DNA of 64,000 nucleotides from Usnea hakonensis (lineage: Eukaryota > Ascomycota > Lecanoromycetes > Lecanorales > Parmeliaceae), in the NCBI GenBank assembly GCA_013423325.1, contig BLJB01000052.1:124001-188000 (forward strand), read 5' to 3'. Positions 47,685-59,681 of this stretch are shown here, one piece after another. The position numbers and the translations under genes were made by a program. The notes under the pieces were generated by a model. The model was given only the letters and a program-made list of their open reading frames with translations, had not been told where the DNA came from and did no database searches. How positions within the stretch are numbered: position 1 is the first letter of the stretch; each line of letters starts with the position of its first letter.

Positions 47685-48471
47685 GATTGAGTGGGGTCCT
47701 CTTGGGGGGTGGGAAGGGTGTTCGGTAAGGCTAGTTCTGCTTTGAGCAGCGGGTCTGCTGAGCTCGGGTGGGAGAGATAGGTCCGGAAGTTCGACTCCTG
47801 ATTCGTTGGAGGACGATGACGGATGGATGTTGGTGGGCTACGGCAGCTTTGGTCTGCCAAGGGGTATATACATCTGGGCGTTTTTCTTTTTTGGAGGAAT
47901 TTTGGAATTTTGGTCACTCGTTTGTCCGCTTTCATTTGGTTTCAGTTTAATGCGGGAATTGATAGTCCTTGCTTTTTTTTTAATCAATTAGAATTTTTTT
48001 CTTTGATTGTTCCAAACTGCTTTCTTTTCTCTACATGATGTGATTGTTGCTGTGATGTAAGCGCTGGTACACAAGAAGGTTTTTATCACTTCATTGACAA
48101 TAAGGAATCTTGTCTGATCACTGCGTGCACTGTGAGCCGAGGGCTCAAGCCTGATGGAAGAGCAGCAATGAATGCATGTGCGGGAGGATGAGATTACACG
48201 CATGTTGCTGGGAAATAATCATGTGGATGTAGCCAGTGGGATTGGGTCTTGTGATTTGTTTTCTAGTGGGTTCGATAGGGTATGGATAGATAGGGGGGAG
48301 TATTCTTTGAGGAGATGAGTGTCAACACCAAGCTAGATTCGAAGGCGGACAGTAATATCCATGAAAATCTACTGCCACTCTATTCTACATCGTCATTTCC
48401 AACAGCTCAGCCTGTCATCTCCACCATAGAAATTCGGCCACATTTCTGATTCCAGGTACTCTCCTTATTCA
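47685..48471. other. Convergent gap after the GH16 gene
   Basis: The 3' regions of two convergent genes. T-rich at 47880-48010. A tRNA-like GTTCGACTCC at about 47795 has no matching acceptor stem. I see no gene. Confidence 0.5.
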
Positions 48472-49090
48472 TCAAGCATTCCCATCTTTCACTCCAGTGG
48501 GGACAGCTTCTTCCGCCTCAGTGGGAACGTGCTTTTTAAGAAAGGTTTCCCACAAGACCGATGTCTCAATCCACGCGCTCGAACTAAAGCCTAGTTCACG
48601 TATCACCTGTTCAAAAGATTCCTTGTTGAGGCGATAACGGTAGCCATCAGCCTTTTGACCGACTGCGTAGCACTGAAGTGCCTTGAAGTCTGAAAGGCTG
48701 AATATCCCGTCGGAGATAGAAACGTAGTAGTTCTTAATCATGACTCGGTTAGGACCCTCTTCCTCGAGATGGAGCAGTGCGCCACTGTTTGGACGGGGTT
48801 CTGTCGGAAATTTTGGAAGGGGTTCAGCGCGAGCGTTGTCTCTCATAGGTAGCTTGCGTAATAATTTTATGTTTGCAAATCGGACTTTGGCGTCCCGGGG
48901 ACCCATGACTCCGATGTCGAGAATGAGAACTGGATGGTCGAAGAAGGATGGGTCACGGCTCGATAGTTCAGGATCTAGTAGCTTATTGACGGCATCTTTT
49001 GGAGGCAGCCAAAGAATACATCCATTACAAATGTCCCAGATTTCTGGTTGAGGTCTGCTCAGAGCGCTGTACTGTAAGGTCTGAGTCGGT
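48472..49090 (-). CDS. Conserved fungal protein of unknown function, 5' end unresolved
   Basis: One clear exon from about 49090 to 48472 encodes some 200 residues, including LQYSALSRPQPEIWDICNGC, ILWLPPKDAVNKLLDPELSS, DHPVLILDIGVMGPRDAKVR and IKNYYVSISDGIFSLSDFKA. No start codon lies in frame before an upstream stop at about 49096, while coding-like sequence continues past the first Met at 48906. An upstream exon is therefore likely, spliced at TTTAAAG just before 49090; I cannot place it. The pattern of a WLP motif, a DHPVLIL strand and a late Phe-Ser-Leu block reminds me of a group of unnamed fungal proteins. I give no function. Confidence 0.55.
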
Positions 49091-51242
49091 CTTTAAATCT
49101 AGATTCTCGCGCCCAAGCTGGTTCCCAGGTGCCTTCTTTGGAAGCGTTGGTAGAAGGGTCCATAACCTGGCAAATGTAGCTGGCAAATGTAAAAGTTGCT
49201 AAAAAAAATTGGAAAATTGGGACTTTAAGTATTTCTATTAGAAATTCTATGGAAATTGCGTTGTCACCATGGAACACATGGCAAGATATAGAACCAGAGA
49301 ACAAAAGATAAGGAATTTGGAACATGGCTAGGTATCATTGAAAGGGAAAGCAGCAGGCGCCTTGGCCCGAAAGCAATATATCAATAAATCGGCCAAACAA
49401 CGACAATAAAAGGAAAACATTACTCTGAGGCAGTAGCGAAGAGGAGAGACGCTGGGTCCAGGGCTGGCGAAAAGGCAAGCGATCACAGATTGTAGCCTCA
49501 AAATTTGCGTAAAACACGGCTGGACGCAGAAAGAGAAGTAGCTGCGGTCCAGATAGAATGATGTCTGGCAGCCATGTAAAGACGTTGGTCCTGAGCAGCG
49601 ATGAAGTCGGATGCGAAGGAGTTGCTGAAGGAAGTGATGCTCAGCTCCAAGTGTTCCTCCTTGAACATAATAATCCTGTCGGCGGGGCTTTTCAATTGGG
49701 TAGTGCCGTGCAGAAAATCATCAAGCTCAAATTGATGAGGGCGTGTCGGCTTCGGAACACTTCCCCCAAAGACCTAAAGCATCGAGACTAAACCGTACAT
49801 ACAGTCAGCTCTACACGGCGGTACGAAGCATGTCAAGAACTGGGTATGAGTGTCGCATAAGCTGTTGAATAAAGCAACCAGTTTGGCTTTGGTCCCCATA
49901 CACAATCGCCCTTGAGATGATATGCTCGAGTAGGGCATCTTGTGAGACTCGCCGTGCTCACACGACTGATTTCTTTGAACATCCAGCACCGAATTGCTAT
50001 TGTGGTGGTTAAATGTCAGCGTTGCGCGGGTTTCTTGTGCTCTACAGACAGATGGAAGGCAAGGAAGTGGCTGGCCCAAGCGCAGCGTCCTGCATGAGGC
50101 TCAGTGTGTAAGAAAAGAATAGGCAGCCGCCGACCTTTCCCGTTTTGGATTGACATGAGCGACGAGAGAGGCTCAAGATCGGAAGAGTGGCAGTTGATCA
50201 AACACATATGTTACATGACGAGATTCCAATCATATGATTCGTTCGATTCCTCGGTGTTGAATGACGATCTTAAAGATTGGCAGTGGCAAAGAAGAGCTTT
50301 CATAAGCCAATAATCTCAGTGTTCTGACGCAGCAAAGTGAATTATGCGTCATGGACAGTTATGTGAAGGAAAAAGAGCCAGTGGGAAGTCGTTGAAGATC
50401 AAATCTTGGCATCAGCCCAAACACAGGTTGAAGGAACTAACTACTTTAGTATTAGCCTTCGTATTACTGAACGCGTACCTTAGTTCTAGTCTGGCGCGTA
50501 CCCAAACAGCAACACCCTTTTTCTTTCTTCACCAGATGCCATAGATTCAAGGCAGAAACAATTCATATCAGACTGCATAATCAGGATAATAATAATACAA
50601 CGTTCTCAGGATCCTCAGGCATCCTGGTTGACCTGCCTCTATTCTAAGGCATCAAATCATTCCTTAACATTGAAGAGCCGCACCTCACTCTCCAACACTC
50701 GATTCCTCCAAAAACACGCTTCCACGCGCTATACAACAACTAGCTGCATGCATAAGGTATAAGGCATAAAGCAGAAGGTGTGTTTGCCCTGATGCTTTTA
50801 ATTCACTGTGCATCCTTGCCTATCTCGGCTTGAGGATTGAGGCTTGAGGCTTGACCTGCACATTAAATTTACCCCTCCACACGTCCGCTTCGTGTCAATG
50901 CGCGATACTTGTACTAATGTATCTTAGTGGCTAAAGTCCAAGGCATCCCCTACTTTTACGAGCTTATTCCTTCCATTATTCTTCCTTCAGCCTGCTTCTA
51001 CAACTACTCGCCAACCTTCTGCTCGCTCACCCATCTTCACCCATCTTCACCCTTCTCTCTCCTCTTCGACCATCAACATATCTCGACATATTCTTATCAA
51101 CATATTCTCCATAGCTGTCTGCCCTGACCGAGGAGGTAAATAGCCTACCAGAGTGGAATTGTTTAGCCTCTGGCTCATACATTCCAAAAGTCGAAGTCAC
51201 AACAATATTCGACTTTCTAAGCGAATCCAGCAACATCGCAGC
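49091..51242. other. 2.1-kb gap without a recognised gene
   Basis: Should contain the missing first exon of the minus-strand gene on its left and the leader of the plus-strand gene on its right. The latter is CT-rich, with tandem ACCCATCTTC-like units (about 51028-51050) and two ACATATTC-type units. Minus-strand frames at 49774-50207 look non-coding. I see nothing else. Confidence 0.4.
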
Positions 51243-52504
51243 ATGACCACTCTTACAACCATGGCTTCGCCAGCCCGTCTCCCCTTCTCTTCCTTGGGTG
51301 GGGCTAGACTTAAGAACATGACCAACATCAAAAACAAGCAGAATGGTAGGTGGATTGGAATTCCTCATTTTGGATCCAATACGCTGGAGACATTCAACTA
51401 TTGACACCCCAAATAGCTCTCACTAGTACCGCTCCCTCTGTTCTCAAGCGTCATGCTCCAGCGGATTTCAACGACGACGACTCCGAGAACATCGACCCCC
51501 TCATATTCTCAACTTCCTCTAAGAAAGGTAGAACCTTTGACTTTGATACAATGAAGTCCAACGAGACTCCTCTGTTTGCTCCTGTACCAGCCGCGCCTGC
51601 TCAATATGTCGAGCGTGCCCAAGCAGCCGGCCAAAAGCGGAAGGCAGAAGATTCGGAAGATGCGGCAACCCGTACTGCTAACATGAAGCGTCGTGCCGAG
51701 CCATACTCCGCCCCTGCCCCTGCTGGCCGCTCCCCCAAGCACAAACGCATTGGAATACTCTCTCGTCGTCGCATGACTACCCGCGTTAATCCCCCGTCTT
51801 CGTCCGCTGTCGAGCCTACGAATGCACTGCCTTTCTCCATTGATGCCGCTCTCTCCGGCACTGTCCCGAAATCCACGTTGAGTTCCAAGGCCCCTCATGG
51901 GAAGGGATGGCAGTTTGATATTCACGAAGATAGCAAAGACGACGAGATGGCAAATCTGATGCAACATTCTACTTGCACTCTTGATATCTCGGATGATGAG
52001 GGTAACTCGTTAAAAGGCGACAAAGACAACAAAGAAAACATCCCACCAATGGATGGTCCTGCTGCCATGATTCTACATACCCAAGTCACCACTACTAGGC
52101 GGGATGTCATGACAGACGAAGTCCGTGAACCTCTTGGAAACCTTAAAGCCGAAGAATTTTACGCCGATGGCTGTGATGCCTCTTCGTTTGCTGCTGAGGA
52201 CTCTCCTGAACAGATCGTGGATAAAGTATCGTCCACCATCGATACTCACGAGTCATCTCTATTGCCTCTTCCTCGTGCCAATGTCGCAACTGGAGTTCAA
52301 AATGGATGGGAAGACGTCATCGCTCGTTTCGCCGCTAAGAATACTACGGCTGGCGCTGGCGCTGAGGTTGGAACCGAGAACGAGAATTCAAAAGAGGCTG
52401 CCGAAATCCAGATCTGGGAGAGCGAGAGTGCGAAAGGCGATGACGACGCGGATGCTCAGGGACTTCAGACTGACGGTGGAAGTCCCCAGTCGCTCTTGGC
52501 TTGA
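51243..52504 (+). CDS. Conserved fungal protein with KEN box, mostly disordered
   Basis: Exons 51243-51345 and 51417-52504 give 396 residues; the splice joins NIKNKQN to ALTSTAPSVLKRHAPADF. The N-terminus, MASPARLPFSSLGGARLKN from Met7, looks conserved. Short ordered-looking motifs stand in otherwise disordered, charged sequence: KRKAEDSED, KHKRIGILSRRRMTTRV (basic, nuclear localisation-like), GKGWQFDIHEDSKDDEMANL and TLDISDDEG. A KEN motif sits at 240-242 within DKDNKENIPP, the form recognised by the APC/C. I take it for a cell-cycle-regulated nuclear protein, by inference only. I cannot name the family. The Met at 51261 is an alternative start. Confidence 0.75.
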
Positions 52505-53773
52505 GAATGATCGTGCCCGCTTTCCTTATTGGTCTATCTTGCATCCTGGAGTTTGCTTTTTCGACACTGCTACCACCATCATTCGGCTGCTGCTACATCA
52601 ATTTAGACGTTCCCGCATGTCCGCCAGCGATACACATCGTCGCTGCCGCCTGGCTTCGCCATTGGACATTACAATATCTTACCTGTCTAACACTATCTAA
52701 ACACTCGTTACCGTCACTGTCTATACCCATTGCTTGCCATCTCGCCATCTGCTCTTCGTATTGACTGACTTCGGTGCATGTCTACGAATTCGAGCTTGGT
52801 GGTGGTCTAGCACGTGTAGGCGCAAACGTTCCCTAAGCTGTGTGTCACTATAAGCAGAGCTTCCGGTGTCGACTGACTTCGGTGTATGTCCACTGGTTGA
52901 GCTTGCTTGCTTGTCACTTGGCTGGAAGGTTTGGACGCGGTGATACGTGGCTCAGCATTGAAGTACTACTCATGGCTTGGTTGGATCTGTACGGAGAAAT
53001 CGATACTGATGTTATCTGATTGTGTGCTCTTTGTGTTATGATAGTTTGTACTTGCCTTATGATGTCCTAGAAGCATGGAATGAGTCAAGAGAGGTTGTTT
53101 GCTTCGGATGAGGGCGTTCTGACTTGGCTTGTCAGGAGGGTAAATTGCACGGAGTTATTGGATTGAAAGGTTTGGAGTTTCTGCATGCATGCTTGATTGA
53201 TCAATAGGTCACAATCAAATCAAATCAAACCAGTAAAACAGAAGCGCTGGAATTGGACCTGGCTGTATAGCTTGGTATCTGAGGCAGCAACATTGCTATC
53301 ATTGTCTTGAAGCATTGAATCCTTGGACAAGCAAACCGCTAGAAGGCACTGGAAGGACACTGAGCGAGTGGTGTAGACGTTCAAGTAGAGATGTTTCCCA
53401 CATCGACAGCAGCGGCAATATAACAATTCATAACCAGGTCTTACTCAGAGACTGGAGAGGAGAAGCGCCAAGACCACCAAGCTACTTTGGGTTAGCACCC
53501 ACGTGATATCGTGGGCAAACAAAGCGCGTGAGCTTTATATGCGTGTGACTTGCACTTTCTCCATTCACCACTTCATTATTCACTTCATCATTCACTTCAT
53601 CAGCCAATAGTATTAGGGAATCGCGTATATATAAATACGGGCGTTCTGTGTTCATTATCTTTCCCTGTGATTAATTGTGATACGACCTGCACTTACTCTG
53701 TCTTTTTTCCCCCTTCTGCTTCTTACTTTATATACGCCATGTTGCATTTGTCTTCCTCCATACATCTCTCCAA
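52505..53773. other. 1.3-kb gap upstream of the ligase gene
   Basis: Mostly featureless; the phrase GACTGACTTCGGTG(C/T)ATGTC occurs twice (about 52762 and 52872). Short frames near 53220-53510 look accidental. The distal end is the ligase promoter, listed separately. Confidence 0.45.
53569..53773 (+). promoter_or_regulatory. Probable promoter of the DNA ligase gene
   Basis: Two ATTCACTTCATC repeats (about 53569-53590) are followed by CCAAT at 53592 and a TATA-like TATATATAAATA at 53614-53625. A CT-rich leader then runs to the start codon at 53774. Confidence 0.5.
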
Positions 53774-56700
53774 ATGCCTATTCTCTTCACCCATTTATGT
53801 GACCTGCTCTCCGACCTCGAGAAGCTGTCCAAGCGAGACCCACCACTCCTGATATCACATCGTCAGCAGAGATACCGGGAGACTATCCAGCAATGGTTCA
53901 ACGCTCGCCAAGTCTCCATTCATTCGCCAGAGGTCAACATTGTCTCTTTACTTTCTGCCCTCTTTCCGGAGAAACGTACGGACCGGGTCTATGGAATTAA
54001 GCTCAAGAGTCTTACGAATTTACTAAAGAGATGTCTCTGCCTTGGAAAAGACAGGCTGGAGATGCTAGATCAGTGGCGGAAACCTGGACGCGGTAGTCTC
54101 TGTGATTGCGTTGAACGTGCCCTTCGGCAAGCCGAGTTCCCCGAACAGCTGGCGAACCAACTCACTCTCGATCAGGTAGACGAGGCACTGACGACGATTG
54201 CGGGGAAATGCCGATTTTCTGGGCCGAAGATCAGACAACGCAAGGATAGCTCGTACGAGGTCGAAAGCGATCGAGAAATCCTGAAAATCTTGGGGCAGAC
54301 TTACCAACGAATGCAGTCCAGAGAAGCCAAATGGTTCACCCGGATGATCCTGAAAGATTACTCCTGCCTCGATCTCTCCGAGGGCATAATCTACTATCAA
54401 GTAGACGTACGTCTTCCCGCGGCCATGCAAATGTATGACGATTTCGAGGCCGCCGTCAGCGAACTAAGAGTCTTGCCCGCTTCTCAAACGGCAAGTTCCA
54501 ATCAAAGTACCTTGACCCAGCGTTGTGCGAATGACGCCCATTTGCTTCGGCCAAAGATTGGCGTCAAGCTTGGTCCGCCCAAATGGGTGAAAGCCAAAGG
54601 TGGAGTCAAGCATGCTGTGTCAATTATTGACGGCAGGACCATGAGCATCGAAAAGAAGCATGATGGCGAGTATTGCCAAATCCATATCGATATGTCCAAG
54701 GGCGAGAATTGCGTTCAGATGTTCTCGAAGAGCTGCAAAGACTCTACGTTGGACCGAAGAGGTGTTCACCAGGCTATCAAGGACAGTCTGCGCCTTGGAC
54801 GCTCTGACTGCGGCTTTTCCAAGAAGTGCATTTTGGAAGGGGAGTTGTTGGTTTGGAGCGATAGAACGAAGGGGATTCTGGAATTTCACAAGTTACGGAA
54901 GCATGTTTCTAGGTCGGGCTGTTTTTTGGGCACTGAGTTGGATTCTCAGTGGGTATATGTTTCCCAGCCTATGTGGATTTGGTGCTAATCCGAGTATAGA
55001 CCACATCCTTGGGAACATTTGATGATTATGTATTACGATGTTATGCTTGTTGATGATGATCCGGCCGTGCACCGAGCGCATAGGAAGAGGCGAGAGCTCC
55101 TGGAGACGCTAGTAAGCCCAATTAAAGGCCGCGCAGACATAGTGTGGCAAAAGCACGTTCGCTTCGACAGACCGACAGGGCCAGAGAAACTCAAGAAGGC
55201 TCTTGCCCTAGCTTTTGTCCAACGATGGGAAGGGCTGGTACTCAAACCCTCGGATGAGCCTTACTTCAACCTCGGAAAGCCTGTCGAACGCCGCTTCCCG
55301 AGTCGTTGGGTTAAGTTGAAGAAAGACTGCATCAAGGGTCTGGGTGATACCGCCGATTTTGCAGTTGTCGGTGCTGGCTACGACGTCAATGAAGCCGAAA
55401 AGTATGAAGGTATGAACATACGCTGGACTCATTTTTACATTGGCTGTCTCAGAAACAAAGAGGCTGTTTTGCATGCTGGCGAGAAGCCTCGCTTCTTTGT
55501 CTTCGAGCAGATCAAAGATTGCATCAGAAGAGAAGACATGAAAAAGTTGACCGAGAGCGGATGTCTCAGAGCCATGAGTACGGAGTTTCCCGAGACCTGG
55601 GAGGTGTTCGATATCGAGCTCGCGCGGGGATTGCCAGCGATGAGTGTTGTCTTCAGGAAACCCTTCGTTTTCGATATCGCCGGTAGCGGCTTTGACAAAT
55701 CTCCGAATCGTGACATCTTCACACTCCGGTTCCCACGCGTCATGAAGGTCCATTTTGACAGAAATTGGAATGAGACTGTGGATCTTGAGGAGTTACAGCA
55801 GATGGCCACTAAAGCCAGAACAGTACCTACGGGAGACATATTCGTGGAGGTTGCCGAGTGGATTGACAAGCTTAATGACATCGATCGCGGCGCCAGAGGA
55901 AAGCAGACGTCTTGGGATCTTAGTGACGATGAGGAAGATGATTACTATCTTTCGACCCCAGACGTAGAGGCTTCCAAGCCAAAAGCAGTCCGGCGTTCGC
56001 GAGTAGCTGCTGCTCCACCGCTAGTACGAATGGATACTGAGGAGATGCAAGACCAAGAACGGAGGCTTAGCGACGGCACCGTTGTCGAACGGCCTGCCCC
56101 GAAGCACTCAAAGGGCAGCCTCACAAGTGCCGGAACACTGCAGAAACCACCAAGATCTTCGCTATTATCAGGTAGAAGTGGCGCCACATCAAGTCACAAG
56201 GCACGTATGATACCTAGCGAAGATCTGCGTGAGAATAGGAAGCGCAAAGTCGAGTGTGACGATGCGACAGAGTCTGTCAGGAACACAAAGAAGCCACGGC
56301 CTCTTCTTAATCAACACTCGGAAACAGAACTCAATCCCATTAACACATTGTGTTCTCCCAATCTCAAGGAGCCTTTACACGATATCACAAACTCGGCACG
56401 ACCTTCTCTTCCAGCTCGGTCAATTGTACCCCCTCAGCTGAAACAGCGGTCGACAATGGGACTTTCGCTTGTCCGTAAAACGGCGGTCGGCACTAATGAG
56501 CATCTCCGTCAGAGGAATAACATAACTCGAATATGTGTCGAACCGTCATCACCTACAAGAGAAACCACTGCTTCCCAATCAACTTCTGTAGATACGACAC
56601 AGCAGACCGTATCCGAGGGAAGCCTGTCAGCATTTCTACCACTTGACGGAACCAAGGCAAATTTTTCTGGCCTGCCCACCCCTCCGAGCACTGCTGAACT

Positions 56701-57196
56701 GGCCTCAAGCATGGAGATTCCGAACATTCGAGAATGCGATGTAATGTTGAGCCCATGCCTACTCGACTCCGACCACAGAGTCAACGAGCTATTGCTCAAT
56801 CATCGTAAAACGGCTTTATCGTTTCCTGATAGCCCCCCTGCAGATGATTCAAGCCCGTGCTTCAAGTCGAAGCCTCGGTATGAGGTAGTTATATTGGTCG
56901 ATTCGAACAATACTAATGCCATTGGTGGGCAAATTGGAAACCTCTTACATCACATTCAACATTGGCATCCGCGGGTGGTGACCTTATGGGATTGGCGATT
57001 GCTGGAATACAAATTCCCTCAACCTATGGAAGAGCAACATAAGAAGACGCTGATTCATAGGCACTTCGTTGCAAAGCTGTGGTGGGATCCTTTGGCTAAG
57101 GGCGAGGGAGCAGTGGTGCTGAAATGGTGCAGTGGCAAGCCCACCCTGGTGATGAAGAAAGAACTTGATCAGATGCATTGGGTAGAGAATGTATGA
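53774..57196 (+). CDS. Fungal ATP-dependent DNA ligase-domain protein
   Basis: Exons 53774-54948 and 55000-57196 give 1123 residues; donor GTGGGT and acceptor GTATAG join LGTELDSQ to PHPWEHLMIMYYDV. Nucleotidyltransferase motifs are present in order: motif I KHDG with the adenylated lysine at 295, motif III ILEGELLVW (about 353-361), motif IV EGLVLKP (469-475) and motif V RWVKLKKD (about 494-501). The N-terminal helical part resembles the DNA-binding domain of ligase IV-like enzymes. After an OB-like region ending near FPRVMKVHFDRNWNE, the last ~400 residues are disordered, then form a terminal block (YEVVILVDSNN, HPRVVTLWDWRLLEYKFP). I recognise no BRCT repeats. It is neither Cdc9 nor a canonical Lig4; a role in repair or end joining is an inference. 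Confidence 0.85.
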
Positions 57197-57641
57197 CCAT
57201 TTGTTTAGATATCTCTACCAGACTTGACAATAAAATAATAATATTATATCTCCAATGCTCAGACCCAAACATGATCAATTTTGGGCAAGGAGTAAATGCC
57301 GCAGCATGGCAAACCGCTAATCGATCTCAAAACCTGAGAATATCGAAGCAACAAATTTATATATCTTGGAAGTTCAGATCCGGCTCCACACCCAATTTCT
57401 TTTGTCTTCTTACCTGCTTGAGAATCTGTAACGTCACGTGCTCACGCGCTGGTATGGTGCAAGTACGAATACGAAGGCTCGCCACAATGATGATGTCAGA
57501 TCTCTTGCGAGTGACGAAGCTATGAGGTCTGCCTTTGCCCCCGCCCTGCTGGGTGCTTTGTCAAGGAACTACTTGTATTCATACAATTATCATTCCCAAC
57601 GTCTGTCAAGCTTCATTTACAACCCGTCACCAAACTACAGA
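57197..57641. other. Gap between ligase and SnoaL-like gene
   Basis: The ligase 3' region and promoter of the next gene. An in-frame upstream Met at 57522 could extend the next protein by 40 residues; that extension has an aromatic, basic look but no conserved motif. Confidence 0.45.
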
Positions 57642-58471
57642 ATGACAACCACCTCGTCCCAGGGTTCACACCCAACGCGCGCACCGTCCGCGAGCGAGCA
57701 GAAGCTCATCGATGACGTGCTCAAGCTTTACCAACTCCAACCCTCCGAGCAAGCTTATTCCCACTACAGCGAGGACGCCGTTTTCCGTAAGTACCAATTG
57801 GAGTAGCTATTGCATAGCTTTTACCCACATCCGACTATGAAGCCTTTCTCGAGAGCACTAAGAAAACCACATTCTGCTACTGAAAACTTTGTCTATTCAG
57901 CCTACCCCTTTTCCCTTCTCAGGAAGGCCAGAATACTGACCACGAACTTCCTCCATGTCTAGACGACCCTGTCTCCATCGCCAAGGGCCTCGACAGCATC
58001 AAGTCCCAATTTAATGGCATGCCCAAACTCTTCGCCGAGTCCACGACTGAGATATGCGACCTACTCGCTTCGTCGACGGCGAGTAGGATCGAGTTGAATC
58101 TCACGCAGAAATACGTTTTCAAGTCGCCGATTCCTTTCAAGGAGAAGGGGATGGTGAAACCGGTCAATTCGAAGGTGACGTTTCATCTAAATGGGAGCGG
58201 GTTGATTGAGAAGCATGATGAGGAGTAAGTCTTGATGGTTCTCTTCTTTTCGATCTGAGCACGTGTCTCGAGTTGTCACTGTCATTATCTGCTTACCGAG
58301 GCATATGTCGCAAAAGAAAGGGGTCATGCTGACTGCTGAACGTGTAGGTGGGATCATGAGACTAACAAAGAGGGGGATGATGGCTTCATGGGGAAGGTGC
58401 AGGCCTTTAGGAAGACGACGGGTGCCAAGCTGGTGGAGAAGGCTGTGCCGAGTGATCCTAGTAAGGTATAA
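57642..58471 (+). CDS. SnoaL/NTF2-like fold protein
   Basis: Exons 57642-57786, 57963-58224 and 58348-58471 give 176 residues. Splices complete DAVFHDPVSIAKGLDSIKSQ and LIEKHDEEWDHETNKEGDDG. The family pattern is a helical start (SEQKLIDDVLKLYQLQPSEQ), a HDP motif, FNGMPKLFAESTTEICDLL, then strands NLTQKYVFKSPIPFKEKGM and NSKVTFHLNGSGLIEKHDEE. NTF2-like folds form a cone with a central pocket; members range from enzymes to binding proteins, so no function can be assigned. The start at 57642 (MTTTSSQGSH) is preferred over 57522, which would add a possible mitochondrial leader. Codons end in C at the 5' end and in G toward the 3' end. Confidence 0.82.
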
Positions 58472-59234
58472 AGAGGGTGGTGTTTATCCAGAAGGAGAGG
58501 TAAAGCCCTGTCCATATGAATGAAATTGACGATAGTTACGAGGCATTGCAGTGATCATAAACATGGCAAATGAATGATGTCACGGCTCAAAAGCTACTGA
58601 CCCTACCCAACAAAGCGACTGATAGAGTGTCTTTTTCATTTCCTCTACTCTTTTCACAATGCTCAAGTGCTTCTGTTCCCACTAACCTATGAGCGAGACT
58701 GCTCAAATGTGTATCCAGCCGTGTGTCCAAAAGAGGAGACGAGAGGAAGACCCCGTCTAAGGTCTCTGGGTTGAACAAAGGGACCAGCCGGTCAGAAGAT
58801 TGAGTGAGTGCGAGATTAGCAGCTGATGTCTACAAGTGTCTAAGTATAAAAACTTCGGAATGTTTTACTCGATTAAGAGGCAATGAAACGGAGCGCAACA
58901 CATTAAAGAGATTTGTTGCTATTTGGAGCGATATTCTTTGTTGGCCTCCTTTCATTGCTCTGTTTGACCAGCACGACTGACAACTCACCAAATAAGGAGC
59001 CTTTGTTCGTCTTTGTCATTACATCTGCATGGACTCTATCTCGGGCCTTCTCGAACAACGTGTATTTGTTCAGCCCTTCTCCTCGTCCCAATTATTGATG
59101 CCTCCGCTCACAAATATGAGGACTATGTACGTACGCCTTACTCTCGAGCCAATCTGCAAACACCGCCTCTCTTCCAGCAAGTCAAAACAATCACCCTCCA
59201 TTCAAATTTTCGCAAACCATCCCCTTTCCAAACC
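58472..59234. other. Gap before the small secreted protein
   Basis: No recognisable gene. The open frame containing the next gene extends upstream to 59013, but the signal peptide defines its start at 59235. Confidence 0.5.
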
Positions 59235-59681
59235 ATGCACATCTCCCCCCTCCTCCTCCTCTCCTTAAGCACCCTCGCCCTCTCCCTCCCAACCAACACC
59301 ACCACCCTCACCACCGCCTCCCCATCCCCCTTCCAAAAACGCGCCTCCTACCCCTGGATCGACTGGTTCGCAGACGACGACGGCACCTGCGCCTCCCGGG
59401 AAGGCGGCGAAGACAGCGCCGACGAAAACTTCACGGAAATGAAAGCCGGTCAGTGCGTGCCGTTTTCGTCGGCGACGACCCGCGTCGGGGGCAGCTGGGG
59501 CGCGGATTTCGACGCCATTGGCAGCTTTTGGGCGTTTGAGAACGGGGATTGCACGGGGGCGGTGAAGCAGACGGTTCAGAGGAAGGGGAAAGAGAATGGG
59601 TTTTGTTTTACGATGGCGTGTGAGGATGGGTATGATTTGGCTAATCCGTGTTATTTTCAGAGTGTGAGGGGGAATTGGTAG
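59235..59681 (+). CDS. Small cysteine-rich secreted protein with Kex2-type propeptide
   Basis: A single exon of 148 residues. The signal peptide is MHISPLLLLSLSTLALSLP, followed by a Thr-rich propeptide ending in QKR (KR at 35-36). The mature part starts ASYPWIDWFADDDG, holds six cysteines (first in DGTCAS at 52, last in NPCYF near the C-terminus) and is acidic and aromatic. An even number of cysteines suggests three disulphides. Size, secretion and processing fit candidate effectors or other surface proteins; I do not recognise the family. The first 180 bases use C-ending codons almost throughout; the remainder is G-rich. Confidence 0.75.
   Translation: MHISPLLLLSLSTLALSLPTNTTTLTTASPSPFQKRASYPWIDWFADDDGTCASREGGEDSADENFTEMKAGQCVPFSSATTRVGGSWGADFDAIGSFWAFENGDCTGAVKQTVQRKGKENGFCFTMACEDGYDLANPCYFQSVRGNW

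Noticed and set aside
47768..47815. tRNA-like GTTCGACTCC
   Set aside because: No acceptor, D-arm or anticodon arm pairing can be formed around it.
46703..47935. Antisense frames across the GH16 stalk
   Set aside because: Complement of Ser/Thr repeats gives artificial open frames; no start context or domain.
57522..57641. Upstream start for the SnoaL-like protein
   Set aside because: The added 40 residues show no family conservation; a mitochondrial leader cannot be excluded but is not supported.
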